DNA of 64,000 nt from JACVRW01 sp963850205. Its GTDB lineage: Bacteria; Actinomycetota; Thermoleophilia; Solirubrobacterales; Thermoleophilaceae. Made by a program: the position numbers and the translations under genes. A model generated the notes under the pieces. The model was not told the DNA's origin. It made no database searches and saw only the letters and a program-made list of their open reading frames with translations. Positions 37,689-47,461 of the stretch are shown piece after piece; positions within the stretch are counted from its first letter, which is position 1; each line of letters starts with the position of its first letter. The DNA lies in NCBI GenBank assembly GCA_963850205.1, contig CAWKKJ010000015.1:186001-250000 (forward strand). The letters run 5' to 3'.

Positions 37689-38537
37689 TTAGCCAGAGGC
37701 GGGGCCGGTCCCGGTGTACGAACCGAGAACGCGGACCTCCTCGACGCGGCCGCTGAGGGCGGCCAGGGCTTCGCTCACCGGCGCTTGCTCGGTGGACCCC
37801 TCGAGGTCGGCGAAGAACATGTAGTGCCCCAGCCGGATGCGCCGCGGGCGGGACTCGATGCGGGTGAGGTTCACGCCCCGGCCCGCGAACTCGCCCAGCA
37901 CGCCGACGAGCCAGCCCGGGGACATGTCGCCTCCGCCCCAGAAGACCACGGACGTCTTGGCCCCCTCCGGGTCCGGGGGGCCGGCCGCGCCGGCGGGCGC
38001 CAGCCACACGAAGCGGGTGGCGTTGTCGGGGTGGTCCTCCACGTCCGGCTCGAGCACCCGGCAGCCGTAGAGCTCGGCGGCCAGGCGTGAGCCCAGCGCC
38101 ACGGCGGTGTCGGCGGCATCCCGCAGCGACAGCACGGCGTCGGCGGTGGAGGAGGCGGCGACTACCTCGGCGCCGGGAAGCCGTTCGCGCAGGAAGCGGG
38201 CGCACTGGGCCGTGGCCTGGGGGTGGGAGAGCACGCGGGTCACGTCGGCGAGCGACAGCGGACCGGCGGCGATCACGCAGTGATGGATGGGGTGGGTCAC
38301 CTCGGCCGCGATGCGGACGCCGGTGGCCTCGACGGCCAGCGTGTCGAGCGTCGCCGCCACCGCGCCCTCCAGCGCGTTCTCGATAGGCACCACCGCCCGG
38401 TCGACCGCCCCCTCCTGCACCGCCATCACCGCCTCGTGGATGGTGGCGTAGGGCACTTCCTCCACCCCGGCCGGGGCCGAGGCCCGCAGAGCCTCCTCGC
38501 TGTAGGTGCCCGCGGGGCCCAGGAACGCGACCCTCAC
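37689..38537 (-). CDS. pheA: Prephenate dehydratase
   Basis: Converts prephenate to phenylpyruvate in phenylalanine synthesis. Catalytic-domain motifs FLGPAGTYSEEAL, VPIENALEG, LSHPQATAQCARFL and the DNATRF motif (threonine of the TRF triplet is catalytic) are present. The C-terminal ACT domain has NLTRIESRPRR, the ESRP phenylalanine-binding motif, so feedback inhibition by Phe is expected. The 282-residue length fits a monofunctional dehydratase without chorismate mutase. It overlaps the DUF4446 gene by ATGA. Confidence 0.95.
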   Translation of the reverse strand: MRVAFLGPAGTYSEEALRASAPAGVEEVPYATIHEAVMAVQEGAVDRAVVPIENALEGAVAATLDTLAVEATGVRIAAEVTHPIHHCVIAAGPLSLADVTRVLSHPQATAQCARFLRERLPGAEVVAASSTADAVLSLRDAADTAVALGSRLAAELYGCRVLEPDVEDHPDNATRFVWLAPAGAAGPPDPEGAKTSVVFWGGGDMSPGWLVGVLGEFAGRGVNLTRIESRPRRIRLGHYMFFADLEGSTEQAPVSEALAALSGRVEEVRVLGSYTGTGPASG

Positions 38538-39055
38538 GTCTCCGCGGCGGCGCGGGCCGGCTGCCCGGTCACCGCCGTGGCGATGGCCTCCTCCTCCTCG
38601 GGCGAGAGCGGGAACTCGGAGGCTCCGTCGCGCACCTGCTTGACGTAGAAGCGGGCCTGGTCACGGTGCAGGATCGACGACACCACCACCCCGGTGCCGT
38701 GCGCGTCCAGCAGGGCCAGGCTGCTCGACTGCCGGCCGGACATCTCGTTGTAGGCGTCGTAGCGGACGAGCGAGGTGTGGGCCACGCAGCCGTCGATCCT
38801 GCTCTCCGCCAGCCGGGTGCGCTCCTCGAGGCTGCCGGCCGTCTCCTCCACCCAGTCGCGTAGCTGGACGAAGGCCTCCTGCAGCCCCTGGGCGTGGCCC
38901 ACCAGGTCGGTGTCGCCGCCGCCCAGCACCATCCGCTGCGCGTTGCGCACGCGGCGCAGCTTGACGCTCAGCACGATGAGCCAGATCAGCGCCAGCAGCG
39001 CCGCGCCGGCGGCCGCGAGGGCAACGATGCCCTGGGTGGTGGTCAGGTCGTCCAC
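38534..39055 (-). CDS. DUF4446 family membrane protein
   Basis: A 173-residue protein with one N-terminal membrane helix (about 10-30), a charged helical stretch and the conserved DUF4446 segment VRYDAYNEMSGRQSSSLALLD followed by GTGVVVSSILHRDQARFY. Function of the family is unknown. It is coupled by 4-base overlap to pheA. Confidence 0.85.
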   Translation of the reverse strand: MDDLTTTQGIVALAAAGAALLALIWLIVLSVKLRRVRNAQRMVLGGGDTDLVGHAQGLQEAFVQLRDWVEETAGSLEERTRLAESRIDGCVAHTSLVRYDAYNEMSGRQSSSLALLDAHGTGVVVSSILHRDQARFYVKQVRDGASEFPLSPEEEEAIATAVTGQPARAAAET

Positions 39056-39089
39056 GGCGGGTCAGCGTACCGGCCGGTATGGCGGGCCG

Positions 39090-40172
39090 CTACGAGGTGA
39101 AGATGACCGAGAACGTGGCCGCGTTGTTGTCGGTCTGCTCCTCGCCCGGCACGGCCTCGATCTCCACCTCGACGTCCACGGCGTCGCCCGTCGGCGGCTG
39201 CTCGGGCAGCGAGATCGACACGGTCTGCGTCTCGCCGGCGGCGATCTCGTCGACCTGCCCGTCGGCCTCGATGTCCCCTACCGTCACGAGCACCGGCACG
39301 TCGGTCTCGGTGTTCTCACCCTGGTTGACCACCTGGACCTCGAAGGTGAGATCGTCGGTCAGCGGCACCGTCGCCGAGCCACCGGGCGTCAGGGCGATCC
39401 CGCCGAGCGTCACGGTGCCGAGGCCGTTGCCGTGCAGCCCGGGCGCCGCGGCGTCGTCGCCCTGGTCCTCGCCCGAGCGCACGCCGGCCACCTGGTCGGC
39501 CACGAAGGCCGGGTCGAGCCATTCGGGGTCGGGCAGGAACGTGCTCTCGACCGGGTCCTCGGTGGCCACCTCCGCCTCGTTGGCCGCGCGCTCCACGCTG
39601 GGCACGTAGCGCAGGTTGTAGAGCACGTCACTGGCCGAGAACACGCGCATCATCTGCGACACCCGGTTGGTGCTCTGGCGCCGCTCCTGGTCGGCCAGCG
39701 CGCCCGGGATCGCGTCCGCGACCGCCGCTAGCCCGTCGCGGCGCAGCTCGAGCGTCTCCAGGAGATAGCCCTGAGCGGTGGAGACCTCGTCGGGCACGTC
39801 GAGGTCACGGGCCCGGTCGACCAGCCCGCTCGACTCCACCCGTAGGCCGTTGAGGGCGTTCTCGGTGTTGACCGCCTCCTGCTGGCCCCCGGATCCCTGC
39901 AGCAGGTTGAAGAGCGAGCGGCTCTCCCCGTTGGACTGGCGGGCCAGCTCGTTCGCGTCGGTCACGTAGTCCTGGAGCGCCTGCTCCGACCGCGCGTTGA
40001 GGCAGCCGCGCACGCCCAGCACCAGCAGGATGAGCACCACCAGACCGGCTACGACAGCTATGGTCCGGCGGGTCCTGAGCGTCTGCCGGTCGGTTGACGG
40101 GCCACCACGCGGCCGGCGTCTGGATCGGCGTACGGGCTCGTCCGGTTCGTCGAGAAAGGACAGCAGAATCAC
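39090..40172 (-). CDS. Membrane-anchored extracellular protein with a C-terminal CARDB-like domain
   Basis: A 360-residue protein: a basic cytoplasmic N-terminus, one membrane helix (about 38-55), an extracellular helical domain (about 60-200, rich in charged residues, with LRRDGLAAVADAIPGALADQ), then an Ig-like beta domain (about 250-360) resembling CARDB (FEVQVVNQGENTETDVPVLVTV and the ending QTDNNAATFSVIF). Such domains mediate cell-surface contacts. Divergent from the kinase at 40265 over a 92-base gap with no obvious promoter motif. Confidence 0.75.
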   Translation of the reverse strand: MILLSFLDEPDEPVRRSRRRPRGGPSTDRQTLRTRRTIAVVAGLVVLILLVLGVRGCLNARSEQALQDYVTDANELARQSNGESRSLFNLLQGSGGQQEAVNTENALNGLRVESSGLVDRARDLDVPDEVSTAQGYLLETLELRRDGLAAVADAIPGALADQERRQSTNRVSQMMRVFSASDVLYNLRYVPSVERAANEAEVATEDPVESTFLPDPEWLDPAFVADQVAGVRSGEDQGDDAAAPGLHGNGLGTVTLGGIALTPGGSATVPLTDDLTFEVQVVNQGENTETDVPVLVTVGDIEADGQVDEIAAGETQTVSISLPEQPPTGDAVDVEVEIEAVPGEEQTDNNAATFSVIFTS

Positions 40173-40264
40173 TCCTCGAGCTGCATGGGCGCCTGAGGCG
40201 ACTGACGGTGGGAGTATGAACGGGGGGCAGGACGCGCTCGCCGGAGACCGAACACGAAACCGGG

Positions 40265-42073
40265 ATGAAACGCTTCGAGACCAGCCTGTCCGAGCAGGGC
40301 ACCCTGCCGCTCGCTCAGGCCGACCCTAGCGAAGCCGCCGCGCGGGTGGTCCTCGGCCGCTACCGGCTCGAGCGGCGTCTCGGGGCGGGCGGCTTCGGTG
40401 TGGTCTGGGAGGCCTGGGACGAGAAGCTTGAGCGCGCGGTGGCGGTCAAGGCGATACCGCGCGAGCGAGGCAGCGGCGAGCGGGTGGAGCGGGAGGCCCG
40501 GGCCGCGGCCCGCCTGAACCATCCCGGCATCGTGGGGATCTACGAGCTGGCCTCCGACGAGGACGAGATCTACCTGGTATCGGAGCTGGTTCGGGGCCGA
40601 ACCCTGGCCGAGCTGGAGCACGAGGGGGCGCTGTCGGACCGCGACGTGGCGCGGATCGGCGCGGCGCTCTGCGACGCCCTCGAGCACGCTCACGCGCGTG
40701 GGGTGATCCACCGCGACGTCAAGCCCCAGAACGTCATGGTGCTGAGCGAGCCGGCGGCGGGGGCCGGCTTCGCGAAGCTCACGGACTTCGGCGTGGCCCA
40801 CGTGGTCAGCGCGGAGTCGCTCACCCGGACCGGAGACCTCGTGGGCACGCTCGCCTACATGTCGCCGGAGCAGGCCGAGGGCGCGCGCGTGGCCAGCGCC
40901 AGCGACGTCTACTCGCTCGCCCTGACCCTCTATGAGGCCTGGACGGGCTCGAACCCGGTCAGGGGCGCGACCCCGGCCGCGACGGCCCGGAAGCTGGGCC
41001 GCCGCCTGCCCTCGCTGGCGGAGCGGCGTCCCGACCTGCCGCCCGCGCTGTGGGAGCAGATCGACAACGCCCTTGACCTCGATCCCGAGCTGCGGCCCCA
41101 GCCGGCGGCGCTGCGCAAGGCGCTGGCCTCCGTGGAGCCCGAGCTCGACGAGCAGGGCGGCCTGGTGGAGCCGGCCACGCTGCGTCGCGTCGGCCTGCCC
41201 TCGCGGCCGGGCCGGAAGGTCGCCCTTGATGCTGAGACGGCCTCGACGCCGGTTCGCCTCGGCCAGCGGGCCGCTGCCGGCCTCGCCGGCGGGGCACTGG
41301 TCTACGGCCTGATGGACGGGCTGGGGCCGGAGCCGCCCTTCTCCGTGCTCACAGCCGCCGCCGTCGCCTCCGTGGCCATCGCGCTGCTCCCGCGTATCGG
41401 CTGGCTGTTGTCCGCCGCGGCGCTCTGCCTCTGGTTCGCCTCTCCCGAGGCCGACCGCCAGGGGGTGGCCCTGGTGGTGGCCGCGGGCGCAGTGGTGGTG
41501 CCGCTTCTCCTCCCGCGCGCGGGCCGTTGCTGGTCGCTCCCGGCCCTGGCGCCGCTGCTGGGCACGATTGCCCTGGCACCGGCGTTCGTCGGCGTCGCGG
41601 CTCTGGCCGCCACTCCCTGGCGGCGGGCCGGGCTCGCTGCCGCGGGTGCGTTGTGGCTCGTGCTGGGCGAGGCGCTGACGGGCCGGGCGCTGCTGCTCGG
41701 CGTCCCGGACGGCGAGCTCCCGCGCGCAGGCTGGGAGGGCTCGGTGGTGCGGGGCGCCGAGAACGGGATCGAGCCGCTTGCGGCCACCCCGACCCTGGCG
41801 GTGGCGGGGCTGTGGGCCGCCTTCGCGGTGCTGCTGCCGCTGGCGGTCCGCGGGCGCTGGCTCGGGCTGGACCTGGTGGCCGCCGGGCTGTGGGCGCTGG
41901 GGCTCGTGGCGGCTCAGATCGCGGTCGGCGACCTGGTGGCCGCCGACGTGGCCCTCGACCAGGCCCGCGGGCTCGTTGCCGGCCCCGTGATGGCGGCGCT
42001 GGCGGCGGTCGCGGTCACCCAGATGAGGCCCGATCCCGAGCCGTGGCACGCGCCACGGGTAACGACCGCGTAG
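40265..42073 (+). CDS. Serine/threonine protein kinase with a polytopic membrane domain
   Basis: Hanks-type kinase at about residues 32-290: glycine loop LGAGGFGVVWEAWD, AVKAI lysine, catalytic HRDVKPQNVMVL, metal-binding TDFGVAH and GTLAYMSPEQAEG. After a 60-residue linker, the C-terminal half is hydrophobic with about eight membrane helices instead of the usual single helix plus sensor. It would signal from the membrane plane itself. It begins the envelope-signalling locus and ends 19 bases before fhaA. Confidence 0.9.
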   Translation: MKRFETSLSEQGTLPLAQADPSEAAARVVLGRYRLERRLGAGGFGVVWEAWDEKLERAVAVKAIPRERGSGERVEREARAAARLNHPGIVGIYELASDEDEIYLVSELVRGRTLAELEHEGALSDRDVARIGAALCDALEHAHARGVIHRDVKPQNVMVLSEPAAGAGFAKLTDFGVAHVVSAESLTRTGDLVGTLAYMSPEQAEGARVASASDVYSLALTLYEAWTGSNPVRGATPAATARKLGRRLPSLAERRPDLPPALWEQIDNALDLDPELRPQPAALRKALASVEPELDEQGGLVEPATLRRVGLPSRPGRKVALDAETASTPVRLGQRAAAGLAGGALVYGLMDGLGPEPPFSVLTAAAVASVAIALLPRIGWLLSAAALCLWFASPEADRQGVALVVAAGAVVVPLLLPRAGRCWSLPALAPLLGTIALAPAFVGVAALAATPWRRAGLAAAGALWLVLGEALTGRALLLGVPDGELPRAGWEGSVVRGAENGIEPLAATPTLAVAGLWAAFAVLLPLAVRGRWLGLDLVAAGLWALGLVAAQIAVGDLVAADVALDQARGLVAGPVMAALAAVAVTQMRPDPEPWHAPRVTTA

Positions 42074-42092
42074 CACTACCCTGCGAGGCGAG

Positions 42093-42857
42093 ATGAGCAT
42101 GTTGCGCAACCTGGAGGCAAAGCTCGGCGGTCTGGTGGAAGGCGCGTTCGGACGCGCCTTCAAGTCGAGCGTGCAGCCGGTCGAGCTGGCCCACAAGCTG
42201 GCCAAGGAGATGGAGGAGAACCAGATGGCCTCCGTCTCGCGCGTGTACGTGCCCAACCACTACCGCGTCTTTCTCTCGCCCCAGGACCGGGAGCAGTTCG
42301 CCAGCTACGAGTCGGCGCTGAGAAAAGAGCTGTCGGACTACCTGCTCGAGCACGCCCGCCAGGAGCAGCTCGCGCTCACCAGCCGGCCCCAGATCGAGCT
42401 GCACACCGACGACCGGCTCGATCTGGGCGAGTTCGGCATCCAGGCGCAGCTGCTCGGCGAGCCGGATGAGCCCGAGGCGGCCGAGGCCCCGCAGCCGGGC
42501 CCGTCGGCGGGCGACTTCGGCCACACCATGGTCTACTCCCCCGACCGGGAGGCGCGGCCCCTGGAGCCCGAGCAGGATCGCCGCCAGGCCCTGCTGGTGG
42601 GCGACGGGAAGCGCACCATGCTGAGCGGGAGCCTGGTGGTGCTCGGCCGCAGCCGGGAGTGCGAGGTCGTGATCTCCGACCCGAACGTGTCACGGCGGCA
42701 CGCCGAGCTGCGGAGGGCCGACGACGGCTGGCACGTGGTGGACCTGGGCTCGACCAACGGCGTGAAGGTGAACGACCGCCGGATCGAGGACGCCCTGCTG
42801 CGCCCCGGCGACCGCATCCGGATCGGCGTGACCGACCTGACCTTCGAGCTGGACTAA
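42093..42857 (+). CDS. fhaA: FhaA-like protein: DUF3662 domain plus FHA domain
   Basis: The 254-residue protein has an N-terminal DUF3662 domain (MLRNLEAKLGGLVEGAFGRA, VYVPNHYRVFLSP) and a C-terminal FHA phosphothreonine-binding domain with VVLGRSRECEVVISDPNVSRRHAEL and LGSTNGVKVNDRRI. In mycobacteria FhaA binds phosphorylated partners such as MviN to control peptidoglycan synthesis. The order fhaA-fhaB-pstP-rodA-pbpA-pknB seen here is the classical actinobacterial locus. Confidence 0.93.
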   Translation: MSMLRNLEAKLGGLVEGAFGRAFKSSVQPVELAHKLAKEMEENQMASVSRVYVPNHYRVFLSPQDREQFASYESALRKELSDYLLEHARQEQLALTSRPQIELHTDDRLDLGEFGIQAQLLGEPDEPEAAEAPQPGPSAGDFGHTMVYSPDREARPLEPEQDRRQALLVGDGKRTMLSGSLVVLGRSRECEVVISDPNVSRRHAELRRADDGWHVVDLGSTNGVKVNDRRIEDALLRPGDRIRIGVTDLTFELD

Positions 42858-42865
42858 GTGCTGAG

Positions 42866-43351
42866 ATGGACGAGCCGCTCGCCGTCGCGCTCAAGTTCGG
42901 CTTCATCGCCGTCCTCTATCTGTTCCTCCTGTGGGTGGTCCGCAGCGCCATGCGCGACCTGCGCCGCTCCGAGGCCACCGGCGTGGTGGTCGAGCCGGTC
43001 GAGCCGCCGAAGAGGAAGGGCAAGGGAGGCGACGGGCAGCCGGACCTTCGCGCCGGCGTGGACCCTCGGCTCGAGGTGGTGGCGGCCCTGGGCATCGAGC
43101 CTGGGCGCGCCTTCGAGGTGGGCGAGGGGGCCATGCTGGGGCGCTCGGACGGGGCGGACATCCGGATCGACGACCCGTTCGCGTCCTCGGCCCACGCGCG
43201 GATCTTCTCCCGCGGGGAGTTCATGTACGTCGAGGACATGGGCTCCACCAACGGCACCTACCTCAACGGGCGTCAGATCCGGGACGCGGAGCGCCTCAAG
43301 ATGGCTGACGTGATCCGCATCGGCGACAGCGAGTACCGCTACCAGGAGTAG
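42866..43351 (+). CDS. fhaB: FhaB-like protein: N-terminal membrane helix and FHA domain
   Basis: A 161-residue protein starting at the ATG at 42866. It has one membrane helix (about 8-27, LKFGFIAVLYLFLLWVVRSA), a basic linker, and an FHA domain with LGRSDGADIRIDDPFASSAHARI and DMGSTNGTYLNGRQI. FhaB/FipA proteins dock phosphorylated divisome partners. It ends 2 bases before the pstP start. Confidence 0.92.
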   Translation: MDEPLAVALKFGFIAVLYLFLLWVVRSAMRDLRRSEATGVVVEPVEPPKRKGKGGDGQPDLRAGVDPRLEVVAALGIEPGRAFEVGEGAMLGRSDGADIRIDDPFASSAHARIFSRGEFMYVEDMGSTNGTYLNGRQIRDAERLKMADVIRIGDSEYRYQE

Positions 43352-43353
43352 CC

Positions 43354-44580
43354 GTGAGCCTGAGGATCGCCGAGCAGGCCGCGCGCAGCGACGTCGGGCG
43401 CCAGCGCAGCGTCAACGAGGACGACCTGGTGGTGTCTCCGCCCTTCTTCGCGGTGGCGGACGGCATGGGCGGCGCGAAGGCGGGCGAGGTGGCGTCCGCG
43501 CTGGCCGCCGGCGCGTTCGAGGGCGAGCGCCGCTCCGGCGAGGCCCCCGAGGCGCAGCTGTCGCGCATCCTGCGCGAGGCCAACCGCCGCATCTACGAGC
43601 TGGCCGTCTCCGACGACTCGCACCGGGGCATGGGCACCACGCTCACGGCGGCGATCGTGGCCGGCGACGGGGTGAGCATCGGCCACGTGGGCGACAGCCG
43701 CGCCTACCTCCTGCGCGACGGCCGGCTGGAGCAGCTGACCCGCGACCACTCGCTGGTGGCCGAGCTCGAGCGCAGCGGCCAGATCTCCCCGGAGGCGGCC
43801 GAGCACCACCCGCAGCGCTCGATCATCACGCGGGCCCTCGGCCCGGAGCCCGATGTGGAGGTGGACACCTACACGCTGGCCGCCCGCGACGGTGACGTGA
43901 TCCTGATCTCCTCGGACGGGCTGACCTCGATGATCTCCGACGAGGAGGTGGCCTCCATCCTCCGCTCCGGCGAGACCCTGGCCGAGGCCGCGGACGCCCT
44001 GGTGCGCGCCGCCAACCAGAGCGGGGGCAAGGACAACATCACCGTGGTGCTGTTCCGGCTGGCCGAGGGCGACGACGGGGCGGCCGCGGACGGCGACGAG
44101 GAGACGACGATCGCCGGCACGATCAAGGCGGCGGACGTGAGGGCCACGGCCACTCGGACCGACGCCCCCGACGCCACGGTGATCCGCCGCGCCGAGGCCG
44201 CGCCCGCCCGGCGGCGACGCCGCGGCCCGCGCCCGCGGGCGCTGCTGGGGGCGCTGATGGCGGTGGCGCTGCTCGCCGCCGCGCTGGCCGGCCTCTACGC
44301 GCTCAGCCGCCAGGTGTACTTCGTGGGCACCAACGACGCCGGGCTGGTGACCCTCTACCGGGGCGTGCCCTACGAGCTGCCCTTCGGCCTCGAGCTCTAC
44401 GAGCAGCAGTACGCCAGCGGCGTCCCTGCGCGCGCCATCCCGGCCTCACGGCGCGGCCGGGTGCTGGATCACGACTGGCGCAGCCGCGAGGACGCGGCCG
44501 ACCTGGTGCGCACGCTGGAGCGCGGCGACCTCGAGGGCGGTCCCTCGGGCGGCCTGCGCGCCGGCAGGACGGACTCCTGA
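43354..44580 (+). CDS. pstP: PP2C-family Ser/Thr phosphatase
   Basis: Reverses the kinases of this locus. The catalytic domain (about 1-240) has the Mn-binding pattern RSVNEDDLVV, VADGMGGAKAGEVAS, GHVGDSRAYLLRDGRLEQLTRDHS and GGKDNITVVLFRL. A linker, a membrane helix at about residues 290-312 and an extracytoplasmic segment of about 90 residues follow, as in mycobacterial PstP. The GTG start follows fhaB by 2 bases; its TGA overlaps the rodA ATG by one base. Confidence 0.94.
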   Translation: MSLRIAEQAARSDVGRQRSVNEDDLVVSPPFFAVADGMGGAKAGEVASALAAGAFEGERRSGEAPEAQLSRILREANRRIYELAVSDDSHRGMGTTLTAAIVAGDGVSIGHVGDSRAYLLRDGRLEQLTRDHSLVAELERSGQISPEAAEHHPQRSIITRALGPEPDVEVDTYTLAARDGDVILISSDGLTSMISDEEVASILRSGETLAEAADALVRAANQSGGKDNITVVLFRLAEGDDGAAADGDEETTIAGTIKAADVRATATRTDAPDATVIRRAEAAPARRRRRGPRPRALLGALMAVALLAAALAGLYALSRQVYFVGTNDAGLVTLYRGVPYELPFGLELYEQQYASGVPARAIPASRRGRVLDHDWRSREDAADLVRTLERGDLEGGPSGGLRAGRTDS

Positions 44581-46022
44581 TGTCGGCCCGGACGCGCGAG
44601 CTGTTCGGGCTCGTGCCGGTGTCGCTGCTGGTGGCGGCCGGCTTCGCCGCCGTGCTGGCCACCCGCACCGAGAACGTGTCCGACGCCACGCTCACCTACG
44701 GCGCCGTGTTCCTCGGCCTCTGCGTGGCGGCCCACCTGTTCATCCGCGCCCGCCTCCCGGACGCCGACCCCTACATGTTCCCGCTCGCCGCCCTGCTCGC
44801 CGCGGTGGGGCTCGTGCTCATCTACCGCATCGACGCCGAGCTGGCGCGCGAGCAGGCGCAGTGGTTCGTCGTGGGGCTGGCCTTCTTCTGCATCACGATC
44901 CTGCTGGTCCGCGACCACAACGTGCTGCAGCGCTACCGCTACATGATCGCCGCGGTCTCCATCGCCCTGCTCGTGATGCCCCGGCTGCCGGTCATCGGCG
45001 GGGAGACCCGGGGCGCGTTCCTGGCCATCCAGTTCGGCCCCATCTCCTTCCAGCCCGCGGAGTTCGCCAAGCTCGGGATCATCATCTTCCTCGCCAGCTA
45101 CCTGCGCGAGACGGGTGACATCCTCGTGCGGCCGCGCCTGCGTGCGCTGCCCTGGCAGCGCCAGCTGCTGCTGTACGGCGTGCCCGCCGTGCTCACGCTG
45201 ATCGCGCTGCTGGTGCTGGGCCTGGGTCCCGCCGGCTCGGTGCTGCTCGTGGTGTTCGTGGCCTCGCTGGTGGCGGTGCTGCGCGAGCGGCCCTCCCTGA
45301 AGCACTTCGGCCCGCTGCTGCTCGTGTGGGGCCTGGCGATGCTGATGCTGATCTTCATCCGTGACCTGGGCAGCGCGGTGATGTTCTTCGGCGGCTTTCT
45401 CGCCCTGCTCTACGTGGCCACCGGGCGGCTGTCGCTGGTGGGCGCCGGGGCCACGATGTTCCTCGGCGGGGCGGTTTTCTTCGCCAGCAACGTCGAGCAC
45501 GTGCGCGAGCGGGTGGACATCTGGCTCGACCCGTTCGACCCCAAGATGGTGGACAACGAGAGCTACCAGATCGCCCAATCGCTGTTCGCCCAGGCCGACG
45601 GCGGGTTGTTCGGCCAGGGGTTCGGCCAAGCGCTGCTCGAGCTGCCGGGCGGAGGGGTGATCCTGCCCGCGGCGGACACCGACCTCATCTATGCGGTGCT
45701 GGCCAACGAGGTGGGCCTGTTCGGCGCCGTCGGCCTGGTGGCCGCCTACCTGGTGTTCGTCTTCCGGGGCTTCAAGACCGCCATGCTGGCCAACGACGGC
45801 TTCTCGAAGCTGCTGGCCACCGGGCTCACCGCGGTGTTCGCCCTGCAGGTGTTCGTGATCGTGGGCGGGGTCACGCGGGTGATCCCGCTGACCGGCGTGA
45901 CGCTGCCCTTCGTCTCCTACGGGGGCAGCTCGATCGTGGCCAACATGGTCCTGCTCGCGCTGCTCTTGATCATCTCCGACAGCGCCCGCGCGGATCGCCT
46001 GCGGCGCGGCGGGCTGGTGTGA
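44580..46022 (+). CDS. rodA: SEDS family peptidoglycan glycosyltransferase (RodA/FtsW)
   Basis: Polytopic peptidoglycan polymerase that pairs with a class B PBP. The 480-residue protein has about 12 membrane segments and SEDS motifs: FGPISFQPAEFAKLGIIIF, FIRDLGSAVMFFGGF, ESYQIAQSLFAQADGG, and the C-terminal PLTGVTLPFVSYGGSSIVAN. Its position before pbpA and after pstP is the standard cell-elongation/division arrangement in actinobacteria, and it should be the cognate partner of the PBP. Confidence 0.94.
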   Translation: MSARTRELFGLVPVSLLVAAGFAAVLATRTENVSDATLTYGAVFLGLCVAAHLFIRARLPDADPYMFPLAALLAAVGLVLIYRIDAELAREQAQWFVVGLAFFCITILLVRDHNVLQRYRYMIAAVSIALLVMPRLPVIGGETRGAFLAIQFGPISFQPAEFAKLGIIIFLASYLRETGDILVRPRLRALPWQRQLLLYGVPAVLTLIALLVLGLGPAGSVLLVVFVASLVAVLRERPSLKHFGPLLLVWGLAMLMLIFIRDLGSAVMFFGGFLALLYVATGRLSLVGAGATMFLGGAVFFASNVEHVRERVDIWLDPFDPKMVDNESYQIAQSLFAQADGGLFGQGFGQALLELPGGGVILPAADTDLIYAVLANEVGLFGAVGLVAAYLVFVFRGFKTAMLANDGFSKLLATGLTAVFALQVFVIVGGVTRVIPLTGVTLPFVSYGGSSIVANMVLLALLLIISDSARADRLRRGGLV

Positions 46023-46026
46023 CCGG

Positions 46027-47461
46027 ATGAACCGGCAGATCGGGCAGCTCTTCGGGCTTGTGGTCGTGCTGTTCGCGCTGCTCGTGGTCTTCACCTCGCG
46101 CTGGACGGTCTTCGAGGCCCAGTCGCTGGAGGACAACAGCGCCAACCGCCGGCCCCTGATCGAGGAGCAGAAGATCCCGCGGGGGCTGATCTACGCCCGC
46201 GACGGCCAGACCGTGCTGGCCGAGAATCGCAGCTCGGGCCGGGGCGAGGACAGGATCTTCAGCGCGCTTCTACCCGCAGAGGGAGCTGTTCGCACATCCC
46301 GTCGGTTACTCGTTCATCCGCAACGGCCGCCGCAGCACCGAGCTGTTCCGCAACGCCGATCTGGTGGGCGACGAGGACGAGTTCGAGTCGCTGCTGGCCG
46401 AGCTGGAGGACCAGACGCGCGAGGGCTTCGACGTGGTCACCAACCTCGACCCCGAGGCCACGGAGGCGGCGACGGCCGGCCTGGCGGGCCGCAAGGGCGC
46501 GGTGGTGGCGGTCGAGCCCCGGACCGGCAAGGTGCGCGTGATGGTGGCGGTCCCGTCCTTCGACCCCAACGCCGTGCCCGTGGACTTCGCCAGCGTGCGG
46601 CCCGGCCTCCTGAACCGGACCACGCAGGAGCTCTACCCGCCCGGCTCGACCTTCAAGGTCGTGACCGCGGCGGCGGCGCTCGACAGCGGCAAGGTCACGC
46701 CCGAGACGGTGATCGACGGTTCATCGCCGCGGGAGGTGAGCGGCGTGCCGCTCGAGAACGCGGGCGGCGGGAGCTTCGGCCCGATCAGCTTCACCGACGC
46801 CCTCACCAACTCGGTCAACACGGTCTTCGCGCAGGTGGGCGAGCGGATCGGGCCGAACACCCTGGTGGAGTACATGCGGCGGTTCGGCTTCTACGAGGAC
46901 CCCCAGCTCGACTACCCGGACTCTCAGATGATCGCCAGCGGCATCATCAACGGCGACGGCGACTACGTCGACAGCGGCTTCGACGTCGGCCGCGTGGCCA
47001 TCGGGCAGGGCGGGCTCGAGGGTGAGATCCGCAGCTCCCCGCTGCAGATGGCGCTGGTGGCCGCGACCATCGGGAACGGCGGCCGGCTGATGAAGCCGCG
47101 CCTGACCGACCGCGTCCTGCGCCCGGACGGGCGGGTCAAGGAACGGGTCGAGCCCGACCTCCAGTCGCGGGTGGTGGAGCCGGAGACGGCCGAGCAGCTC
47201 GGGCAGATGATGAGCAGGGTCGTGGAGGAGGGCACCGGCACCGCGGCGGCGCTGTCGGGGATCACGGTGGCGGGCAAGACCGGCACCGCGGAGGTGGGGG
47301 CCAACCGCGAGTTCACCCAGCCCTGGTTCATCGCCTTCGCCCCCGTGGACGACCCGAAGATGGCCGTGGCCGTCACCGTCGAGCGCACGCAGGGCCAGGG
47401 CGGCACCGTGGCGGCGCCGATCGCCCGCAGCGTGCTGGAGTCGCTGCTCGGGGCCCCGTGA
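46027..47461 (+). CDS. pbpA: Class B penicillin-binding protein (PbpA type), with an apparent frameshift
   Basis: Transpeptidase partner of RodA. The first frame (from ATG at 46027) has the membrane anchor (about 5-25) and the family stretch KIPRGLIYARDGQTVLAEN, to about 46260. The second frame continues RFYPQRELFAHPVGYSFIRNG and contains the active-site motifs: STFK (nucleophile Ser, in LYPPGSTFKVVTAAAAL), SVN, and KTGTAE. Joining the frames at about 46255-46270 gives about 478 residues, the family length. All catalytic residues are intact. The end overlaps the pknB start as GTGA. Confidence 0.88.
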
